A DNA stretch of 64,000 bases from DATELY01 sp035276085 (lineage in GTDB: Bacteria; Pseudomonadota; Gammaproteobacteria; Steroidobacterales; Steroidobacteraceae): assembly GCA_035276085.1 (NCBI GenBank), contig DATELY010000226.1, forward strand, positions 36,816 to 100,815. The letters run 5' to 3'. Both the position numbers and the translations under genes were made by a program. Positions within the stretch are counted from its first letter, which is position 1. Each line of letters begins with the position of its first letter. Shown here one piece after another: positions 17,220 to 25,760 of the stretch. Under the pieces are notes generated by a model. That model was not told where the DNA came from, searched no databases, and saw only the letters and a list, made by a program, of their open reading frames with translations.

Positions 17220-18275
17220 ATGGATCTACTGAAACGGGCCTTGCCCGACTACCTGAAGCATCGCGTCGGGCCTGCAGCCGAGTTGGTCAACGCAACCCGG
17301 TTTCCACGTGGCTCCTCCCGTGTCACGTGGTTCGTCGACTACCGCCCGGCAGCGAACGCGCCTGTTCGCTCTGTGGTGTTCCGCGGCGATCCGCCCGGTG
17401 GCAGCACGATCCCCAGCTCGCTCGAGCAGGAATACTTCATGTATGACCGGCTCGGTCACACGAATGTCCCGGTGGCCAAAGCGTTGTGGTGGGAAAGCGA
17501 TCCCGAATGGACCGACCGCCCGTTCTATGTGCGCGAGCAGATCGACGGCAGCTGGGATGTCCCGCATTTCTCGGACCCCGATCCCAAGTACGACACGCTG
17601 CGGATCGAAACATCGAAGGAGCACATGCGGAAGCTCGCCATCGTCCACACCGTGGATTGGAAGAAGCTCGGCTTCGATGAGCGGCTGTCGGCCCCGCCGA
17701 GCGAAGCGCGGTGTGCGGCCCACTTCATCGACGGGATCGTATCAAGGCTCGAAAGCTATCAGCTCGAACCGCTGCCGCTCGTCGTCGAGGCTGTTGCATG
17801 GCTGAAGGAGCGCGCTCCGGTGGCACCGCGCATCAGTCTCTGCAAGGGCACCAACGGTCTCGGTGAAGAGGTATTCAAGGACGGGGTGATCGTCGCGATG
17901 AGCGATTGGGAAGAGGCTTCGATCGGCGATCCCGCCGCCGATTTCGCGTCGCTGCAGGACTTCGTTCCCGAGATCGAACGCGACGGTCGCAAGCTGTGGG
18001 GTCTGGAGCACGCCCTCGAGTACTACGGTAGTGTCAGCGGCATCGATCTGAAGGCCGACAACGTGCGTTTCTATTTCATGGTGCGTGCGCTGGGTACGGT
18101 CCAGTACGCCCACCGGGCCGCCGTGATCACGGCGCGTCGTCAGGCCGATATTCGCCAGCTGTGGACGGGCACGGAGATCGCATTCGTCGGCAAGCGCCTG
18201 CTCGCCGCGGCGGTTGGCTTGGGCGACCCACTCGATCCCGCGTGGTTCGCCGAGCTCAACAAGACCATCGGGTGA
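17220..18275 (+). CDS. Aminoglycoside-phosphotransferase-like protein with altered catalytic loop
   Basis: A 351-residue protein of the APH/choline kinase-like superfamily (PF01636). The N-lobe has FPRGSSRVTWFVDY and VVFRGDPPGG; the metal-site motif is present as SDWEEASIGDPAADF (Asp229-Trp-Glu). The catalytic-loop motif normally reads HGDxxxxN, but here the aligned place is CKGTNGLGEEVF (near 208-219), lacking the His and catalytic Asp. It may therefore be a pseudo-kinase, or use another base. Related genes in this window (29066, 37410) keep HGD. It is followed after 4 bases by a small helical-protein gene, probably co-transcribed. Confidence 0.83.
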   Translation: MDLLKRALPDYLKHRVGPAAELVNATRFPRGSSRVTWFVDYRPAANAPVRSVVFRGDPPGGSTIPSSLEQEYFMYDRLGHTNVPVAKALWWESDPEWTDRPFYVREQIDGSWDVPHFSDPDPKYDTLRIETSKEHMRKLAIVHTVDWKKLGFDERLSAPPSEARCAAHFIDGIVSRLESYQLEPLPLVVEAVAWLKERAPVAPRISLCKGTNGLGEEVFKDGVIVAMSDWEEASIGDPAADFASLQDFVPEIERDGRKLWGLEHALEYYGSVSGIDLKADNVRFYFMVRALGTVQYAHRAAVITARRQADIRQLWTGTEIAFVGKRLLAAAVGLGDPLDPAWFAELNKTIG

Positions 18276-18279
18276 AGTC

Positions 18280-18786
18280 ATGATCGTACCCACTCTCGCG
18301 GACATCGTTTACACCATCTCCGCCGGGCTCGACGAAATCATTACGCCGCAACTCGAAGGCTTGCGCGAGCGCAGCACGATGACGACGATTCGACACATGC
18401 TGCGCTTCCTGGAGCATTCGATCGACCAGGAAGGCCAGCTCCTGTTCGACGATCTGAACAAGCTGAAGCCGCTGCTCGCAGACATTGCGCAGCGATTCGA
18501 TTCGGTTGCCGAGTTGAAGAGCGTAGCGAGTGCCATCCGGCAAGCACTCGCGATCGAGCGGGATCCCACCGTGTATCCCAGCATCAAGCTCATGGCAGAG
18601 GACATCAAGCGCTTACGTCAGCTCGTCAGCGATGCGCTGGTGGCCATCCGTGCCCTCCCCGCCTCGTCGCGCGGGCCCCAGACCGAAGCAGCCCATCAAC
18701 TGCTGCGCGACTACATCAAATGGCAGCTGCAGCAGGAAGCCCGCGTGATCGAGCCCGCCTTCATCGGCTACGGCGCGCGCCGGTAA
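18280..18786 (+). CDS. Helical protein of unknown function, linked to phosphotransferase
   Basis: A 168-residue, almost fully alpha-helical protein rich in Leu, Ala and Arg, with no signal peptide or membrane segment. The ATG at 18280 lies 4 bases after the stop of the phosphotransferase gene, so the two are likely translated together. Helices include LADIVYTISAGLDEII, MLRFLEHSIDQEGQLLFDDL and YIKWQLQQEARVIEPAF. It may be the helical partner often found split from or fused to APH-like proteins: the gene at 29066 carries a helical N-terminal region of similar character in one chain. I do not recognise a named family. Confidence 0.75.
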   Translation: MIVPTLADIVYTISAGLDEIITPQLEGLRERSTMTTIRHMLRFLEHSIDQEGQLLFDDLNKLKPLLADIAQRFDSVAELKSVASAIRQALAIERDPTVYPSIKLMAEDIKRLRQLVSDALVAIRALPASSRGPQTEAAHQLLRDYIKWQLQQEARVIEPAFIGYGARR

Positions 18787-18804
18787 GGAGTCGCTCAACA
18801 GGGG

Positions 18805-19578
18805 TCAGGTGAGTCCGCGCGCGATGGTCTCACCGCCGTCAACGGTGAGCACCTGACCCGTGATGTGGCGCGCCGCGCTGCTGGCCAGGAAAACAATCGC
18901 TGCAGCGACGTCCTCCGCTTCTCCGATTCGATGTAGCGGTGCTGCCGCGCTGACTTTCTCGATGAAGCCCGGACGAGCGACCAAGGCACGAATCATGTCG
19001 GTGCGCGTAGTGCCAGGCGCCACTGCATTGACGCGAATCCCCGCCCGGCCCCATTCGACCGCCAATTGACGCGTCAGTTGTTCGAGCGCTGCCTTCGACA
19101 CGCCATAGCAACCCGCACCCGCAAGGCCCAATCGCGCATTGATGGATGACACGAGCACCATCGAGCCCTTGCTTTGCTCGAGATGAGCGAACGCCGCGCG
19201 TGCCAGATGCACAGGGCCTCTGACATTCGTATCGAGAACCTTGGACCACGCCTCGTCGGACACGTCGATCAGGGGATCGAAAACGGGATTCGCACCGGCA
19301 TTCGCGATCACGGCATCCAGGCGCCCGAAGCGCGACATCGTGGCGTCCACGAGTCGTTTGCAATCGCTGGCATTGCCGGCGTGAGCCGCCAGCGCGAAGG
19401 CGTCGATCTGCATCTCGCGCAGCCGTTCGACAGCGGCTGAGCATGCGGCTTCTTTGCGGGACGACACGACGACTTGCGCGCCGCTGGTGCCAAGCAATGC
19501 GGCCGTGGCGAAACCGATGCCTCGCGTGCCACCGGTGACGATCGCGACCTTACCCGCAAAGGAAATGAGCGGCTGCAC
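18805..19578 (-). CDS. Classical SDR oxidoreductase
   Basis: A 257-residue FabG-like SDR with all hallmarks: TGGTRGIG at residues 15-22, NAGANP, catalytic Ser in VLVSSINARLG and YGVSK (Tyr about 158, Lys 162), PGTTRTDM and the C-terminal GQVLTVDGGE. NAD(P)-dependent alcohol/ketone redox chemistry is expected; the substrate is unknown. It lies downstream of the lipoyl-domain gene on the minus strand with 87 bases between, so co-transcription is possible. It converges with the helical-protein gene at 18786. Confidence 0.9.
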   Translation of the reverse strand: MQPLISFAGKVAIVTGGTRGIGFATAALLGTSGAQVVVSSRKEAACSAAVERLREMQIDAFALAAHAGNASDCKRLVDATMSRFGRLDAVIANAGANPVFDPLIDVSDEAWSKVLDTNVRGPVHLARAAFAHLEQSKGSMVLVSSINARLGLAGAGCYGVSKAALEQLTRQLAVEWGRAGIRVNAVAPGTTRTDMIRALVARPGFIEKVSAAAPLHRIGEAEDVAAAIVFLASSAARHITGQVLTVDGGETIARGLT

Positions 19579-19665
19579 GCTATGACACTGCCATGAAGCG
19601 CTGGCTACCGCCGCAAGATCAGCGGACGGCGCTGAGTAGAGTGTGGGAAGTGCTCGAGCGGTCGT

Positions 19666-19896
19666 TCACTCGATCTCGCCGAGTACCGTGCCAACGACGT
19701 AGCTTGTGCCCGGTGCCTTCAGGATCTTCAGGCGGCCCGTCGCCGGTGATTCGACCTCCTGTACCGATTTGTCGCTCTCGAGCGAGTACAGCGGTTGTCC
19801 CTCTTTGATCTGGGCGCCATCCGGCACCAACCATTCGACCACGGTGCCCTCGTTCATCGAAAAACCAATCTTCGGCAGCAGGACTTCGGTTGCCAT
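19666..19896 (-). CDS. Stand-alone lipoyl/biotinyl carrier domain
   Basis: A 76-residue protein that is just one lipoyl-type swinging-arm domain. The modified residue is Lys43 in SLESDKSVQEVESPATG; the DK context is typical for lipoylation rather than biotinylation (MKM). It starts MATEVLLPKIGFSMNEG like the N-terminus of a 2-oxoacid dehydrogenase E2, but no catalytic or peripheral-binding domain follows and no E1 or E3 gene is near. A free carrier domain beside an SDR gene and upstream of a tiny gene is unusual; it could serve an oxidoreductase complex elsewhere, or be a remnant of an E2 gene. The intact short length and stop favour a genuine single-domain protein. Confidence 0.87.
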   Translation of the reverse strand: MATEVLLPKIGFSMNEGTVVEWLVPDGAQIKEGQPLYSLESDKSVQEVESPATGRLKILKAPGTSYVVGTVLGEIE

Positions 19897-20032
19897 CGGG
19901 TCTCACTCGGTGAAGCGCGGCGCGAATCGCTGCTTCAGGTTCGTTCAGGCGTGTAAGAAGTGCCGCTCGCGGGCGCGGCACGCGTGGACGAAGTCCACGG
20001 GGCGGCTGGTACCGTTTGCCAGCATACTATAG

Positions 20033-20185
20033 TCACTTTCGCGCGCACAACGCGGCAACGTGACAGATGGCCTCGGCCACTGTTTCCGGCGGCACTCCCG
20101 CGCCGGGTTTGGTTGACAGCTCCACGATCTTGAACAGCGCTTTGCGATAACGAGCCTGATCGGCGGCGCTCATTCTTTGCATCAT
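20033..20185 (-). CDS. Small conserved-looking protein, 50 aa
   Basis: Reading the minus strand from the ATG at 20185 gives MMQRMSAADQARYRKALF and ends AICHVAALCARK then TGA. Codon use matches the neighbours, with G or C at most third positions, and the protein forms a plausible helix-loop-helix with a PGAGVPPETVAEAI middle. Nearby ATGs at 20182 and 20173 are alternative starts; no strong ribosome site separates them. It lies 136 bases upstream of the lipoyl-domain gene on the same strand and may share its transcript. I know no function. Confidence 0.5.
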   Translation of the reverse strand: MMQRMSAADQARYRKALFKIVELSTKPGAGVPPETVAEAICHVAALCARK

Positions 20186-20358
20186 GCGTTCTGCAGCGCT
20201 CTGTCATGGAACGGGTTTCCTGTTGTAATTTGCCATGCGCGAAGGGGGCGTGATGCACCAGTCCCACCGGGCGCGCGCAGACTATCGCACTGCGAAACTA
20301 TTGGCACTGGGTGCCACTTGGTGTCTACTTTGCGCAGACTTGAACGGCCGGAGAACTC

Positions 20359-21789
20359 ATGAGCAAGACCATCGATAACCCGTGCGAGGGCCTGCAGCGT
20401 GGCGCCTCGTCAGCTGTCAGCCCGCTCGCCGGCGAGCTCCTCGCTCGGGACAGTCAGCGGCAGACGACCGCACTGAGTGCCACGGGTAATCACGAACCGG
20501 CCGTGCGGGAGATTCCGTTCGCGCGCTATTGGGATCCGCAGTTCGCGGCGCTCGAACGCGAAAAGCTCTGGTCGAAGGTCTGGCAGTACGCGTGCCGCGA
20601 AGAGGACATTCCCGAGATCGGGGACCGGCTGACCTACGAGGTCGCCGGCATGTCCTTCATGATCGTGCGCAGCACGGCGGATACGATCCAGGCATTTCAC
20701 AACGCCTGCCTGCATCGCGGTACGAAGCTGTGCACCGGCTTCACCAGCACCCCCAGCATTCGCTGCCCATTCCACGCGTGGGAATGGAATCTCGATGGCA
20801 GTCTCCACAACATCCCGAGCTCATGGGACTTTCCTCACGTTTCCCGCGATCGCTATCGCTTGCCGGAAGTCAAAGTCGCGCGCTGGGGCGGCTACGTCTT
20901 CGTCAATCCCGATCCCGATGCGCAGCCGCTGGAGCGCTATCTCGGCGTTCTTCCCGAACACTTCACGCTGTGGCGGCCCGAAGAACGCTTCACCTTCGTC
21001 CGCGTGCGCAAACGCATTCGTGCGAACTGGAAGACGGTGATGGAAGCATTCCTCGAGTCGTATCACGTCATCGAGACGCATTCGGACTCGCTCGGCTTCA
21101 CCGGCGATGCCTCGACGCAATACGACATCTGGGACGATGGCGTGAGTCACATCAGTCGCTTGATCACCCCTTCCGCCGTACCGAGCCCGCATCTCGGCGA
21201 TACGGCATCGTCACAAGACGCGCTCGACATGCTGATGAAGGCGTATGCATTGTCGATGGGTCCAGGCGCACAGTTGCCGCGCTTCGATGCGTCCAAGGGT
21301 GCAGGACGCGCGGAGATTGCGCAGTGGCGGCGCGAGATGATGGCGCAGCAGCTCGGCAAGGATTTCAGTCATCTCTCGGACGCCGAGCTGCTCGATTCCA
21401 TTCAGTACTACATGTTCCCGAACTTCTGCCCCTGGTATGGCGAAGGTCTGCCACTCGCCTATCAGTTCCTGCCGCTCGGCGATGATCCCAATGTATCGGT
21501 GATGGACATTCGGTTGTTATTGCCGGTGCCAGGCAATGCGCCGCGTCCGCCGTCTGCACCGGCCATCGAGCTCGGCTTCGACGACAGTCTGGCTGCAGCA
21601 CCGGGCTTCGGCCTGCTGTGCCACATCTTCGATCAGGACATGTCCAACCTGCCGCAAGTGCAAGCAGGATTACGCGTGGCAGCACCGGGATTCAAACGAC
21701 CGACGCTGGGCCGCTATCAAGAGTCGCGCATCCAGCACTTTCACAATACGTTGGAGCAGTGTCTGGGCTTGAGGACGAGTGACGGCTAG
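20359..21789 (+). CDS. Rieske non-heme iron oxygenase, alpha subunit
   Basis: A 476-residue aromatic-ring-hydroxylating-type oxygenase. The Rieske [2Fe-2S] ligands are Cys117-x-His119 and Cys136-x2-His139 (CLH and CPFH). The mononuclear iron site is visible in NWKTVMEAFLESYHVIETH, with His236 and His241. GGAGAACTC precedes the ATG. No beta subunit, ferredoxin or reductase gene lies nearby, so electrons must come from proteins encoded elsewhere; the length and architecture fit the homo-oligomeric group acting on large hydrophobic or alicyclic substrates. A SnoaL-like gene follows. A second, distinct enzyme is at 44228. Its stop codon TAG lies in a CTAG that begins a hairpin repeat. Confidence 0.93.
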   Translation: MSKTIDNPCEGLQRGASSAVSPLAGELLARDSQRQTTALSATGNHEPAVREIPFARYWDPQFAALEREKLWSKVWQYACREEDIPEIGDRLTYEVAGMSFMIVRSTADTIQAFHNACLHRGTKLCTGFTSTPSIRCPFHAWEWNLDGSLHNIPSSWDFPHVSRDRYRLPEVKVARWGGYVFVNPDPDAQPLERYLGVLPEHFTLWRPEERFTFVRVRKRIRANWKTVMEAFLESYHVIETHSDSLGFTGDASTQYDIWDDGVSHISRLITPSAVPSPHLGDTASSQDALDMLMKAYALSMGPGAQLPRFDASKGAGRAEIAQWRREMMAQQLGKDFSHLSDAELLDSIQYYMFPNFCPWYGEGLPLAYQFLPLGDDPNVSVMDIRLLLPVPGNAPRPPSAPAIELGFDDSLAAAPGFGLLCHIFDQDMSNLPQVQAGLRVAAPGFKRPTLGRYQESRIQHFHNTLEQCLGLRTSDG

Positions 21790-21890
21790 CTCGGCCAAGC
21801 CCGGCCTGTTGCGCGTGCGAGCTTGCGGGTCGGCTGGCCAGAGGCATCGCAGCACTTTCCGGCCAGCGAGCCAGCTCGCTCATTCGCCGA
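21786..21890. repeat. Diverged relative of the hairpin element
   Basis: Opposite in orientation to the elements at 17043 and 50665. Shared core words are TTGCGCGTGC, GGTCGGCTGGCC and GAGCCAGCTCGC, which again pair to form a stem-loop. The outer terminal repeats are not recognisable. As in the other two copies, it starts with CTAG formed by the stop codon of the preceding gene. It may be an old, decayed copy. Confidence 0.6.
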
Positions 21891-21986
21891 CTCATCCCAT
21901 GCCCGTCCACAAGCACCTTCCTCGCGCCCGCGACGGCGCGCGAGTAAGCTGCCCACAGTCAACAGCAGCCGTTCGGAGATCGACGT

Positions 21987-22394
21987 ATGAGTGACAACAA
22001 AGCGCTCGTGAAAGCTTTTCTGGAAGCGTTGGGTGCAGGCGATGCGGAGCGCTTGAAAACACTGATCACGAAGGACATCTCAGCCATCGCCACGGGTACC
22101 TCCGTGCTGTCGACGACGCGCCACTATGACGACGTCCTGGGCGCGGCACAGATGTTGAAGTCCGCGACGAAGCAGGGCATCGAGTTCCGCATCCTCAACC
22201 TGACGGCCGAAGCGGATCGCGTGGCCGCCGAGGTCGAAGGCTATTCGACACTCGTCAACGGCGTGCCGTACAACAATCAGTACCACATGCTCTTTTTCAT
22301 CCGCGACGGGAAGATCTGCAGGATGAAGGAGTACTGCGACACCAAGCTGGTTGACGCGGCGCTTGGGCCGCTGACGGCTGCGGCGACGAAGTAA
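21987..22394 (+). CDS. SnoaL/NTF2-like protein
   Basis: A 135-residue cone-fold protein, similar in plan to the one at 8618-9058: N-terminal helix LVKAFLEALGAGDAERLKTL, a central DDVLGAAQMLK helix, and the strands AAEVEGYSTLVNGVPYNNQYHMLFFIRDGKICRMKEYCDT. It follows the Rieske oxygenase gene by 197 bases on the same strand, and SnoaL-like or hydroxylase-beta-like folds often accompany oxygenases; however, this is too short and too far to be a classical beta subunit. A role as isomerase or hydrolase on the hydroxylated product is possible (inference). Confidence 0.83.
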   Translation: MSDNKALVKAFLEALGAGDAERLKTLITKDISAIATGTSVLSTTRHYDDVLGAAQMLKSATKQGIEFRILNLTAEADRVAAEVEGYSTLVNGVPYNNQYHMLFFIRDGKICRMKEYCDTKLVDAALGPLTAAATK

Positions 22395-22517
22395 GCACGC
22401 CCTGCATACAAACGATGCGGGTCATGCCCACGGCCTGCCGCCGACGTCATGGTTCAAGGGCGGCCTCGAAGCTATCGCGGACCTGTCGATCCCTGTGAGA
22501 CAGGCGGGTTAGCGTCG

Positions 22518-23276
22518 ATGTTTGCCAGCACACCTAACTTCCGTGACTTCGGTGGCCAGATCACAGCCGACGGCCGACGCGTTCGCAGCGGCCAGCTGTA
22601 TCGATCTTCCCGCCTGGCGCGCCTGGATGCCGAGGAGATGCAGTGCTTGCTGAGCTTGCAGCTCGAAGTGAGCTGCGATCTGCGCGGCGCGAGCGAACGC
22701 GCCCGCAATCCCACACCCTGGCCCGCAGGCGGTGCACCGCGAGAGCTGGTCCTGGATCTATCCGCCGATCTGCGCGCCGGCAACACACGCCTCATGGACA
22801 TGATCGTCGCCGATCCGACGGCGCGCGGCGCGCGCGCTGTCATGATGGAAACTTATCGCATGCTGCCGGCCAACTCGGCGTCTGCATTGCGGCTGATCTT
22901 CGGCGAGCTGCTGCAGGGTCATGTGCCGATGCTGATTCACTGTACGGCAGGCAAGGATCGCTCGGGCTTCGTGAGCGCTTCCATCCTGCGGGCACTGAAT
23001 GTGATGCACCGGGACATCCTGGCCGACTACATGGCGAGCGCGCGCCACGTCGATTTCGCAGCGCTCGCTGCCACCCTGCGCGAGCAGATTCGTGTGGCGC
23101 TGAATATCGATCTCGATGATGAGGCGCTCGCGGCGGTCAACGGTGTCGCACCGGAGTACCTGGAAGCCGCCTATGCCAGCGCAGCCGAGGAACATGGATC
23201 CTTCGATGCGTATCTCGCACGAGTAGGCATGGACGAGCAGGCGCGTACGCGCCTGCGCAGCCTACTGCTCGAGTAA
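22518..23276 (+). CDS. Tyrosine-protein phosphatase family enzyme (PF13350 type)
   Basis: A 252-residue phosphatase of the atypical dual-specificity/lipid-phosphatase kind, like Mycobacterium PtpB and Listeria LipA. The signature loop HCTAGKDRSG is complete, with nucleophile Cys142 and Arg148; the Lys-Asp in the loop is typical of this subgroup, which also acts on phosphoinositides. NFRDFGG near residue 7 and LYRSSRLARLD are the usual N-terminal motifs. The ATG at 22518 starts close to the conserved region; an in-frame ATG at 22449 would add 23 residues. Not obviously operonic with neighbours. Confidence 0.88.
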   Translation: MFASTPNFRDFGGQITADGRRVRSGQLYRSSRLARLDAEEMQCLLSLQLEVSCDLRGASERARNPTPWPAGGAPRELVLDLSADLRAGNTRLMDMIVADPTARGARAVMMETYRMLPANSASALRLIFGELLQGHVPMLIHCTAGKDRSGFVSASILRALNVMHRDILADYMASARHVDFAALAATLREQIRVALNIDLDDEALAAVNGVAPEYLEAAYASAAEEHGSFDAYLARVGMDEQARTRLRSLLLE

Positions 23277-23437
23277 GAACGCACCGCGTGTTCAGCCGCT
23301 GCTCCGTGTCGCGCAGCTGAGCTGCGATCTGAGAACGGAAGAACGAATCAGGTCGAACTTGGCGCTGCTGCGGTGTGAAGCTATAGTCCGTGGCCCCCCG
23401 ACTGATCCGCCTCTCCTAGCAAATTGTCGAACCGTGA

Positions 23438-24541
23438 ATGATTTTCGCGATCACTGAAGAACAGACGCTACTGGGTGAGAGCGTGCAACGCCTGCTCGCC
23501 GAAGCGAACGAATTCGAAGTGCGGCGCCGCCGTCTGCGCGCGCAGCCGCCCGATCGACTTGCATTGTGGCCACAATTGACGGAGCTCGGCATCATCGGCG
23601 CCGCTTTCGATGAGGCTCATGGCGGCTTTGCCGGCGATCCGCGGACGGTCGCCGTCATCATGGCTCAGTTGGGCGCCTCGCTTGCTGTGGAGCCCTATCT
23701 CGCCACCGCTGTCATCGCCGGCCGAATACTGCAACGCGCGACCGATTCGGCAATGACCGAGCTCGCAGAGAGCGTGCTCGCTGGCGCGGAGCTCTGCGTT
23801 CTCGCACACGATGCGGGCAGCAATCCGTTTGCAGCGCCGAGCGTGTCGGCCACCGTGACCGGCGACCAAACGACACTGTCGGGATCGCTGCGCTGCGTGC
23901 GACATGCGGATGTGGCCACGAGCTTTCTGGTATCGGCGCGCACGAGCAAGGGCATCGCGCTCTATCACGTACCGCGAGAGTGCAAAGGACTCACGATCGA
24001 TCCGTTCCGCTTGCTCGATGGGGCTGGCGGCGGTGCGCTCACGCTGAGCGAGCTGCGATTGCCTGCGACATCGCAGCTCACTTTCGAGGGCGATGCGCAC
24101 GCCGTTCTCGAGGAGGCATTGGAATGGGGCTTGCTGGGCCTGGCTGCGGAGACCGCCGGCATCGTCGATGCGCTCAACAAGGCCACCTTCGCGTACCTCG
24201 GCACACGCAAACAGTTCGGTGTCACGCTCGGCACCTTCCAGGCGCTGCAGCATCGCGCAGCCGACATGTACATCGCTGCCGAAGAGATCTTCGCCATCGT
24301 CGACGCGGCCATCGATGCGTTCGATGCGTCGACACAGGCACGATCCGCGGCGGTGTCCGCGGCGAAAGTCGTCGCTGACACGGCCGGTCGACGCGTCGGG
24401 CACGAATCCGTGCAGATGCACGGCGGCATGGGCGTGAGCGACGAGTTGAACGTCAGCCACTACGCCCGCCGTCTCGCCACGATACGCGCCGAGCTGGGCA
24501 GCGCCGATCAGCACCGATTCCGGTTTGGGAGTTTGCGATGA
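23438..24541 (+). CDS. Acyl-CoA dehydrogenase, probable heteromer subunit 1
   Basis: A 367-residue acyl-CoA dehydrogenase-fold protein. It is shorter than usual and lacks the canonical flavin loop and the FEGT-type catalytic Glu at the C-terminus, but keeps GTRKQFGVTLGTFQALQH and QMHGGMGVSDE. Its stop overlaps the start of the next dehydrogenase by four bases (ATGA). Such coupled unequal pairs form alpha2beta2 enzymes in steroid side-chain and ring degradation, for example ChsE4-ChsE5 and ChsE1-ChsE2, where each half contributes part of one FAD site. I assign it to this type by fold features and arrangement; substrate unknown. Confidence 0.88.
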   Translation: MIFAITEEQTLLGESVQRLLAEANEFEVRRRRLRAQPPDRLALWPQLTELGIIGAAFDEAHGGFAGDPRTVAVIMAQLGASLAVEPYLATAVIAGRILQRATDSAMTELAESVLAGAELCVLAHDAGSNPFAAPSVSATVTGDQTTLSGSLRCVRHADVATSFLVSARTSKGIALYHVPRECKGLTIDPFRLLDGAGGGALTLSELRLPATSQLTFEGDAHAVLEEALEWGLLGLAAETAGIVDALNKATFAYLGTRKQFGVTLGTFQALQHRAADMYIAAEEIFAIVDAAIDAFDASTQARSAAVSAAKVVADTAGRRVGHESVQMHGGMGVSDELNVSHYARRLATIRAELGSADQHRFRFGSLR

Positions 24542-25758
24542 GCGCGGCGGCCGACGATCTGGCGTTCGTATCCGAATCCGAGGAAGCACGGCAGTGGCGC
24601 GCCGAGGTGCGCAGCTTCGTGCGCACACACTTGCCGGCGGATCTGGCGCGCAAAGTCGAGCTCGGTCTCAAGATCGAGAAAGCCGACTACGTGCGCTGGC
24701 AGAAGATCCTGTATCGGCACGGCTGGTTCGCCGGCGCCTGGCCCAGGCAGCACGGCGGCCAGGGCTGGAACCTGTTGAAGCAGCTCGTCTTCACGCAAGA
24801 ATCCGCCGTGTGCAATGCGCCGATGATCATCCCGTATGGCGTGAACATGGTCGGCCCGGTCATCTACACCTACGGCACCGAAGAACAGAAGCGCGAGCAT
24901 CTGCCCGGCATCCTGTCGAGCGATGTCTGGTGGTGTCAGGGGTATTCGGAGCCGGGTGCCGGATCCGATCTCGCCTCACTGAAGACGTTCGCCGAACGCG
25001 ACGGCGACCACTACGTCATCAACGGCACGAAAATGTGGACCACCGAAGCGCACTGGGCGGACAAAATGCACTGCCTCGTGCGCACCGATCGTTCGGGCAA
25101 GCCGCAGCAGGGCATCACGTTTCTGCTGATCGACATGAAGACCCCGGGTTTGACGGTGCAACCCATCGTGACGATCGATGGCATCCATCACACGAATCAG
25201 ACGTTCTTCGACAACGTCCGCGTTCCCATTGCCAATCGCGTGGGCGAAGAAGGCTTCGGCTGGACCATCGCAAAGTTCCTGCTCGGTAATGAGCGTACGT
25301 CGATTGCGGATACCGGACCGAAAATACGGCTGTTGCGACACATCCGCACGATGCACGCGGCCTTCCTGGCCGATCCGAGCATGAGCGATGTGTTGAAGAC
25401 GACGACGACGGCGAAGCTGGCGGATCTGGAAATTCAACTGATGACGTTGTGCCGCATGGAAGCGCGCTACGTCGATGCCTGGTCCAAAGGCAAACCCGTC
25501 GGCGCGGAAGCTTCGTTACTGAAGATCCGCGGCACCGAGATCCTGCAAGCGCTCACTGAGCTTGCGCTGGAGCTGGAAGGCCCGCTGGCCGCCGCACACG
25601 ATCCTGCGGATTTAGATCTGCCGCCGGCTGCCAGACTGAAACCGAGCCAGCTCGCCAGCCTGATCGCGCACGAATACCTGTATGGACGCTGCTGGTCGAT
25701 CTTCGGCGGCACCAACGAAGTGCAGCGGAACATCATCGCGCGGCAGGCGCTGGGCTGA
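24538..25758 (+). CDS. Acyl-CoA dehydrogenase, probable heteromer subunit 2
   Basis: A 406-residue partner of the preceding gene. It has the flavin/substrate loop QGYSEPGAGSDLASLKT, the TKMWTTEAHWADKMH middle domain, and a C-terminal WSIFGGTNEVQRNIIARQALG. The place of the C-terminal Glu base is Gly (FGGT), as in long-chain and ChsE4-like enzymes that use a Glu elsewhere in the fold. It begins with ATGA overlapping the first subunit's stop, so equal expression is likely. The pair stands on the plus strand without further beta-oxidation genes directly attached; an SDR gene converges from the right, 2 bases away. Confidence 0.92.
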   Translation: MSAAADDLAFVSESEEARQWRAEVRSFVRTHLPADLARKVELGLKIEKADYVRWQKILYRHGWFAGAWPRQHGGQGWNLLKQLVFTQESAVCNAPMIIPYGVNMVGPVIYTYGTEEQKREHLPGILSSDVWWCQGYSEPGAGSDLASLKTFAERDGDHYVINGTKMWTTEAHWADKMHCLVRTDRSGKPQQGITFLLIDMKTPGLTVQPIVTIDGIHHTNQTFFDNVRVPIANRVGEEGFGWTIAKFLLGNERTSIADTGPKIRLLRHIRTMHAAFLADPSMSDVLKTTTTAKLADLEIQLMTLCRMEARYVDAWSKGKPVGAEASLLKIRGTEILQALTELALELEGPLAAAHDPADLDLPPAARLKPSQLASLIAHEYLYGRCWSIFGGTNEVQRNIIARQALG

Positions 25759-25760
25759 GA

